A stretch of 64,000 nt of DNA, taken from NCBI GenBank assembly GCA_018883985.1, contig JAHLFA010000059.1:62001-126000 (forward strand), read 5' to 3'. Shown piece by piece: positions 59,431 to 64,000 of the stretch. Positions within the stretch are counted from its first letter, which is position 1. Each line of letters opens with the position of its first letter. Origin of the DNA: Candidatus Ruminococcus intestinipullorum. Lineage in GTDB: Bacteria > Bacillota > Clostridia > Lachnospirales > Lachnospiraceae. A model generated the notes under the pieces. It saw only the letters and a list, made by a program, of their open reading frames with translations. It was not told where the DNA came from and searched no databases. The position numbers were made by a program, and so were the translations under genes.

Positions 59431-60153
59431 ATGAATAAAAAACAAATTGCAAAATTAGGTGTAACTTTAGGTTTAGTAGGTGCAGTAGGAGTTGGAGGGA
59501 CATTGGCTCTCTTATCCGCACAGTCCAATGTAGTAACCAATACATTCGCAGCTGGAAATGGTATTGATGCAGCTGAAGATATTACATTGTTTGAGCATAT
59601 TCCAGTAGAAAACGCAGAAGCAAAAGATAATCCAGTAACAAATAAGTATAATGATGGATCAGAAACAGAATATAAAGAATTGATCGCAAAGGTTGGAGTT
59701 TCTTATTCCAATCTAGAGCCAAATATGACTTTGGATAAGGATCCAGCAGTTCAAATTTCTGAAGGTACGGCAGACTGTTATCTATTTGTAAAGGTAGATA
59801 GCTCTAAATTTACAGGTGTAGTTGGTGATGTGGAGATAGATGGAATTTACAACACTGGTGAAGAGGGATATAAGGCTCCTAATTGGCACTTATTAGATGA
59901 TGATCAGAATATCTACTATTACCAAGTGGGTGATAATAAGGTAATTGATACAGAAGCTGAAGCTTTTGTCAGTGATCCATTGTTTGAAACAATTAATTTA
60001 GGAATGAATGCAGCATTATATAATGCAGATGGTAGCAGTGCATTAGATGACACTGATAATATTGAAATTAAAGCATTTATCGTTCAGGCTACAGAAAATG
60101 GAAACTGGGAACAAGCTGTTGAATTAGCAATGAACGAAAATTCATGGAAATAA
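59431..60153 (+). CDS. SipW-dependent/TasA-like exported protein 3
   Basis: GVGGTLALLSAQSNVVTNTFAAGNG; paralogue of the preceding gene. Confidence 0.88.
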   Translation: MNKKQIAKLGVTLGLVGAVGVGGTLALLSAQSNVVTNTFAAGNGIDAAEDITLFEHIPVENAEAKDNPVTNKYNDGSETEYKELIAKVGVSYSNLEPNMTLDKDPAVQISEGTADCYLFVKVDSSKFTGVVGDVEIDGIYNTGEEGYKAPNWHLLDDDQNIYYYQVGDNKVIDTEAEAFVSDPLFETINLGMNAALYNADGSSALDDTDNIEIKAFIVQATENGNWEQAVELAMNENSWK

Positions 60154-60170
60154 TAATAGAGAGGAGCTGA

Positions 60171-60803
60171 GTGATAATGAATAAGAAGAAAGTTGCAACA
60201 CTTATAGTATCACTTGGGTTATTATCTGTAGTTGGTGTAGGAGCAACACTTGCATATTTTACAGATAATGCAGAACAGGAAAATATCATTACAATGGGAC
60301 ATGTGGATATTGACTTAACAGAAGAAAGTAATGGAGAGGAAGGCAAGGAAGGTACCCCAATTGAAAATGGTTTATCATTTGAAAATATTATGCCAGGAGA
60401 TGTGGTATCTAAAATTCCGACCATTACAATTGATGGAAATTCTCAGAGTGCCTATGTTCGAATGAATATGACCATATCTGCTGGGGATAGCAGTATAACA
60501 CAAGAAGATATTTCTGAACTAGAGAATACACTAAGAGCAGAAATTACAGATGGAACAGGGTGGTATTACTCAGCAGAGGATGAATATTATTACTATAATA
60601 CAGCACTACAAGCTGGAGAAGGAATCGAATTCTTCGATACAGTAACGATTCCAGCCACATGGGCAAATAATACGGCAGATCAAGGATTTACCATCACACT
60701 ACAAGCAGAAGCAATTCAAGAAGAAAATGTAACTGTTGAAACAGATGGTACTTTCATTACAGGATGGCCAGATTCAGAAATTTATCGATACACAGAATCT
60801 TAG
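60171..60803 (+). CDS. SipW-dependent/TasA-camelysin-like exported protein 4
   Basis: GVGATLAYFTDNAEQENIITMGHVDIDLTEES...ENIMPGDVVSKIPTI. Confidence 0.9.
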   Translation: MIMNKKKVATLIVSLGLLSVVGVGATLAYFTDNAEQENIITMGHVDIDLTEESNGEEGKEGTPIENGLSFENIMPGDVVSKIPTITIDGNSQSAYVRMNMTISAGDSSITQEDISELENTLRAEITDGTGWYYSAEDEYYYYNTALQAGEGIEFFDTVTIPATWANNTADQGFTITLQAEAIQEENVTVETDGTFITGWPDSEIYRYTES

Positions 60804-60848
60804 TAATTTTTATATAACAGTGAGAACGGATACGAAAGGAGGAAGGTT

Positions 60849-61340
60849 ATGCTGTCAAAGCTTTTAAATATTTTAGCAACAATCATGATGGTTGTAGTAA
60901 TCCTCCTTGCCGTACCTCTCACCTTACCAAAGCTATTTGGATATCAGATATACGGTATCCTAACAGAGAGTATGGAGCCTGTTTACCCTGTAGGTTGTGC
61001 AGTATATGTTAAATCTGTACAGCCAGAGGATGTTCAAATTGGGGATGCCATTACATTTCATTTGGGGTCAGGTACACAGGCAACTGCAACACACCGTGTT
61101 GTAGAGATTGATACAAAAAAACAAGAGTTTATTACGAAAGGAGATGCCAATGCCTCTTCTGATGTGGAGCCAGTGAGATTTTCACAGTTGATTGGAAAGG
61201 TGACAGGCAAGTTGCCCTGGATTGGAGGATTTTCTGTTTTCCTACATTCTGGAAAAGGGATTGCTACATGTAGTCTTATCTTTGGGATAGCGTTGGCTTT
61301 GTGGAAAATAGCAGACAGAGTAAAGGAGTGTAAAGCATGA
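60849..61340 (+). CDS. sipW: Signal peptidase I, SipW type, second copy
   Basis: LTESMEPVYPVGCAVYVK, ATHRVVEI, ITKGDANASSDVEPV. Confidence 0.93.
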   Translation: MLSKLLNILATIMMVVVILLAVPLTLPKLFGYQIYGILTESMEPVYPVGCAVYVKSVQPEDVQIGDAITFHLGSGTQATATHRVVEIDTKKQEFITKGDANASSDVEPVRFSQLIGKVTGKLPWIGGFSVFLHSGKGIATCSLIFGIALALWKIADRVKECKA

Positions 61341-61957
61341 AGAAAAAATATATACTCATGGGCGTAGCAGCCACGCTGCTTGTAACAGCAATCGCAGGAG
61401 GTTCCTTGGCATACTTTCAAGCAGATGGAGAAAACGTTCAGCAACAAATTAATACAAAATCTTTAAGCATTGATTTAATAGGAAGTGGAAACGAAAACAC
61501 GAAACAGAGTGTATTAGTGGCAAATACAATGCCAGGTGAACAAATTGAGAAAAATGTTAAAGTAGAAAATACAGCAGATACCCCATTATATACTCGTGTA
61601 ACCATTCGTAAGTACTGGGGAGATTTTTCAAATGATAATCTCACAAAGGATTTTGATAAAGATACTTCTAAAATTTTGATTCCAACGTTAGAAAATTGGT
61701 ATATCTCTACTGGAGAAGGGGATGACGAAACACTTGTAATGTATTATCAAGATCCAATACAGCCAGGGGAATCCGTAGATGTGATGTACTCTTTAGAAGT
61801 TTCTCCAGAGTTGAATAACACATATGCAAACTTAGGAATTGGTTTAGACGTAGAGGCAGAGGCTGTTCAGGCATTTGCAGCACAGGATGCCATTCTTTCT
61901 GAATGGGGTGTATGGGCAGAAATAGATGGCGACCATATTGTTTATGTCGAAGAATAA
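61337..61957 (+). CDS. SipW-dependent/TasA-like exported protein 5
   Basis: IAGGSLAYFQADGENVQQQINTKSLSIDLIGSG...NTMPGEQIEKNVKVENTADTPLYTRV. Confidence 0.88.
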   Translation: MKKKYILMGVAATLLVTAIAGGSLAYFQADGENVQQQINTKSLSIDLIGSGNENTKQSVLVANTMPGEQIEKNVKVENTADTPLYTRVTIRKYWGDFSNDNLTKDFDKDTSKILIPTLENWYISTGEGDDETLVMYYQDPIQPGESVDVMYSLEVSPELNNTYANLGIGLDVEAEAVQAFAAQDAILSEWGVWAEIDGDHIVYVEE

Positions 61958-61981
61958 CCGTAGAAAGGATAGGGTGACAGC

Positions 61982-62740
61982 ATGAAGAGAATAATAATGA
62001 TTATAGGATTGATAACATCTTTGCTGTTTGGTACGAATACGGTTGCGTTTGCACAGGAAACGCCGACAGTAACATTTGATGGAAGCAGCGAGATGAAATA
62101 CAATTATGACAACACACAAAACTTTGGGACTGCATTTGAAGAAATGCTCCCAGGAGAGTCAAGAACACAAGAAATCCTTTTGAAAAATGATTATACTCGA
62201 GGCGTCGATTTTTATATGCAGCAAGAAGTAATTCGTTCTTTTGAAGATACGGTAGAAGCTAGCGGTGCAGCATATGATATTTCACTTGTATTAGTAAAAG
62301 GACAGGAAAGAACACAAATCTTCGGTGGTGGAGAAGATGCGGGACGTATTGGTGGTGACGAAGAAGGACTTGCAAATTTAAATGATGCTGTAGACGGTTG
62401 GGTTTATCTTACAGATTTAAATGCAGGAGAAGTGGCATCACTTCAATTAACAGTAACATTAGATGGAGAGTCTAATACAAATGCATACCAAGATGCAAGT
62501 GGAACATTTGAATTTCAATTCCGTGCAACCTATGACGACCCAGAAACTGTATACGAGAAAGGTGAAACACAATTTGTAACAAAAGAAGTAAAAGGGAAAA
62601 ACACCATTACTCGAATACGTAGTACCATAAAGACAGGAGATCAAGCTCCAATTGTACTTTTTGGAGCTAGTGCAGCACTTGCAGTATTTGTTTTGATTTT
62701 TTTGGTGGTTCGTCACAGAAAAGGCAAGGAAAATGAATAA
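61982..62740 (+). CDS. Exported surface protein with C-terminal sorting-like TM tail (IKTGD)
   Basis: Signal peptide ...NTVAFAQE; C-terminus STIKTGDQAPIVLFGASAALAVFVLIFLVVRHRKGKENE. Confidence 0.8.
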   Translation: MKRIIMIIGLITSLLFGTNTVAFAQETPTVTFDGSSEMKYNYDNTQNFGTAFEEMLPGESRTQEILLKNDYTRGVDFYMQQEVIRSFEDTVEASGAAYDISLVLVKGQERTQIFGGGEDAGRIGGDEEGLANLNDAVDGWVYLTDLNAGEVASLQLTVTLDGESNTNAYQDASGTFEFQFRATYDDPETVYEKGETQFVTKEVKGKNTITRIRSTIKTGDQAPIVLFGASAALAVFVLIFLVVRHRKGKENE

Positions 62741-62757
62741 GTAAAGGCGGAGTATTT

Positions 62758-63768
62758 ATGAAGAAAAATTTTGAGAAATGGATAAAAACAGCAATGGTGT
62801 TCTGTCTTGGAGCCTCTGCAGTTGTTGCGGCAGCTCCAATTCAAGTAAAAGCTGCTGAGCAAATGTATACAATCACATATCGTCCAGGACGAATTGGTAC
62901 ATTTCGTGAAGAGTTAATTCAACGTTATGATACTTATGCAAAGGAAAATGGAGGAAGTATTACCGTTGGAAGACGAACTGGAAATATCAAAATGCAGCTT
63001 CCAGCTGGAACAGCATATCCAGCAGCACCAAGACAGGACGAAATTGAAATCAAGGAAGAGTATCAGGGCAGATATGTGATTAACACAGATTGGATGCCTC
63101 AAACAGGTCGTACAGTAAGTGAGAGTGATTGCTATGTAGTAGACTATGAGGCGTTAGTTAATGGAGTTTCCTATCGAATTGAGTTTGTGGATGCACAAAG
63201 TGGAGAGCAAGTAGATTCTCCAATTATTGCACAAGGAAATGTGGGGCAGTATGTAACATACGCACCAGCACAAGTGATAGACACATATGTATTAGAGGAT
63301 GCACAATCTAAGGGCATGACGCTTGAGGAAGATGGAGAAAATATTTTGACATTTTCCTATGTAAACACAGATGTAAATGTAGTTTCAATTCCAGGCGAGG
63401 TTGTTACAAATGAGGTAACTGTTCCAGGGGATAATACTACAATTGTCGAGGGAGTGCCAGCTACGACCCCAGCTACGACTCCAGCTACGACTCCAGCTGC
63501 AGCTCCAGACGAAACAGCAGATGAAACACAGGATGATACAACACTTATTGAGGAAGAGGAAGTACCATTAGCAGAAGCTCCAACAGAAGAGGGCGATGAG
63601 GATACTGTTACAGTAGATGAAGATGAAGTACCTTTAGGAAATAAGGAGTTAGATGAGCAAGATACGAAAATGAATACGGCAATCATTATAGGAAGTACGA
63701 TAGGAGTGCTTGCAATTGCGACTGCGGCAGGAATGTTGATTTGGAAAAAGAAACATGTGAAAAAATAA
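62758..63768 (+). CDS. Membrane-anchored surface protein, MucBP-like region, PATT repeats, acidic linker
   Basis: Signal peptide ...PIQVKAAE; YRIEFVDAQSGEQVDSPIIAQGNVGQYVTYA; PATTPATTPATTP; terminal TM and KKKHVKK. Confidence 0.75.
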   Translation: MKKNFEKWIKTAMVFCLGASAVVAAAPIQVKAAEQMYTITYRPGRIGTFREELIQRYDTYAKENGGSITVGRRTGNIKMQLPAGTAYPAAPRQDEIEIKEEYQGRYVINTDWMPQTGRTVSESDCYVVDYEALVNGVSYRIEFVDAQSGEQVDSPIIAQGNVGQYVTYAPAQVIDTYVLEDAQSKGMTLEEDGENILTFSYVNTDVNVVSIPGEVVTNEVTVPGDNTTIVEGVPATTPATTPATTPAAAPDETADETQDDTTLIEEEEVPLAEAPTEEGDEDTVTVDEDEVPLGNKELDEQDTKMNTAIIIGSTIGVLAIATAAGMLIWKKKHVKK

Positions 63769-63844
63769 AGAAATGCATAAACTATACCCAACTTTATTCC
63801 CAATGTGTTATAATTTTTTAGTTGGGAATAAATATGTAGAAAAT

Positions 63845-63887
63845 ACCACCCCAAACTGGTCAAAGCTTTTGTGGGTGGTTTTTCTAT
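63845..63887 (+). terminator. Rho-independent terminator
   Basis: ACCACCCcaaactggtcaaagcttttGTGGGTGGTTTTT. Confidence 0.8.
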
Positions 63888-63908
63888 GCTTTAAGGAGTA
63901 GATTTTAT

Positions 63909-64000
63909 ATGAGTCATAGAAAAAGAGAAGGTCGTACAGAGTGGAGTTTATTATTGGGTTGTATTCTGTTTCTATGCAGTGGGGGAATGATAATAATTTC
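63909..64000 (+). CDS. 5' end of a membrane protein gene (truncated by window); product unknown
   Basis: MSHRKREGRTEWSLLLGCILFLCSGGMIII... basic N-terminus plus TM; sortase is a guess only. Confidence 0.5.
   Translation, partial: MSHRKREGRTEWSLLLGCILFLCSGGMIII

Noticed and set aside
63357-63863. 168-aa minus-strand ORF
   Set aside because: Antisense of the acidic/PATT repeat region of a well-supported surface protein; composition is repeat-derived
1-64000. CRISPR arrays, intact transposases or prophage genes
   Set aside because: No regularly spaced identical repeats and no recognisable transposase, integrase or phage structural ORF seen; the REP-like palindromes are not accompanied by a transposase in this window

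Overview
This window looks like an AT-rich chromosomal segment of a spore-forming Clostridia/Lachnospiraceae-type Firmicute; taxonomy is inferred from gene content and order only. About 1-45.6 kb is mostly housekeeping: a GH3 glycosidase, a TPP riboswitch with thiT, a two-component system, a preQ1-like leader with queT, asnS, yhaO/yhaN-like genes, cca, the conserved hup-rqcP-yabP-yabQ-divIC-spoIIE-tilS-hpt-ftsH block, map, pfk, dnaX-ebfC-recR, and talC-transketolase. Three tRNAs are present (Lys-CTT, Ala-TGC, Asn-GTT). From 45.6 kb on, accessory content dominates: a toxin-first RelE-type TA pair next to tRNA-Asn, gene remnants (a truncated GHKL kinase and a possible WD40 fragment), an intact LytTR regulator divergent from an ABC exporter cluster, and a BTAD-type regulator. 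These lead into a ~11 kb same-strand locus (52.9-63.8 kb) encoding a VWA/SpaA adhesin without a C-terminal anchor, five SipW/TasA-type exported proteins, two Ser-His type SipW signal peptidases, and two surface proteins with non-canonical C-termini. Strongest leads: (1) the dual-SipW/TasA surface-fibre-like locus; (2) a modular family of GGGGACGTAGT...ACTACGTCCCC palindromes that fill intergenic gaps and in two cases supply the stop codon of the upstream gene; (3) a compact type I toxin-antitoxin candidate at ~14.04-14.37 kb with convergent promoters and matching 5' ends. No CRISPR array or intact mobile element was seen. No database search was run; all family calls come from reading motifs.
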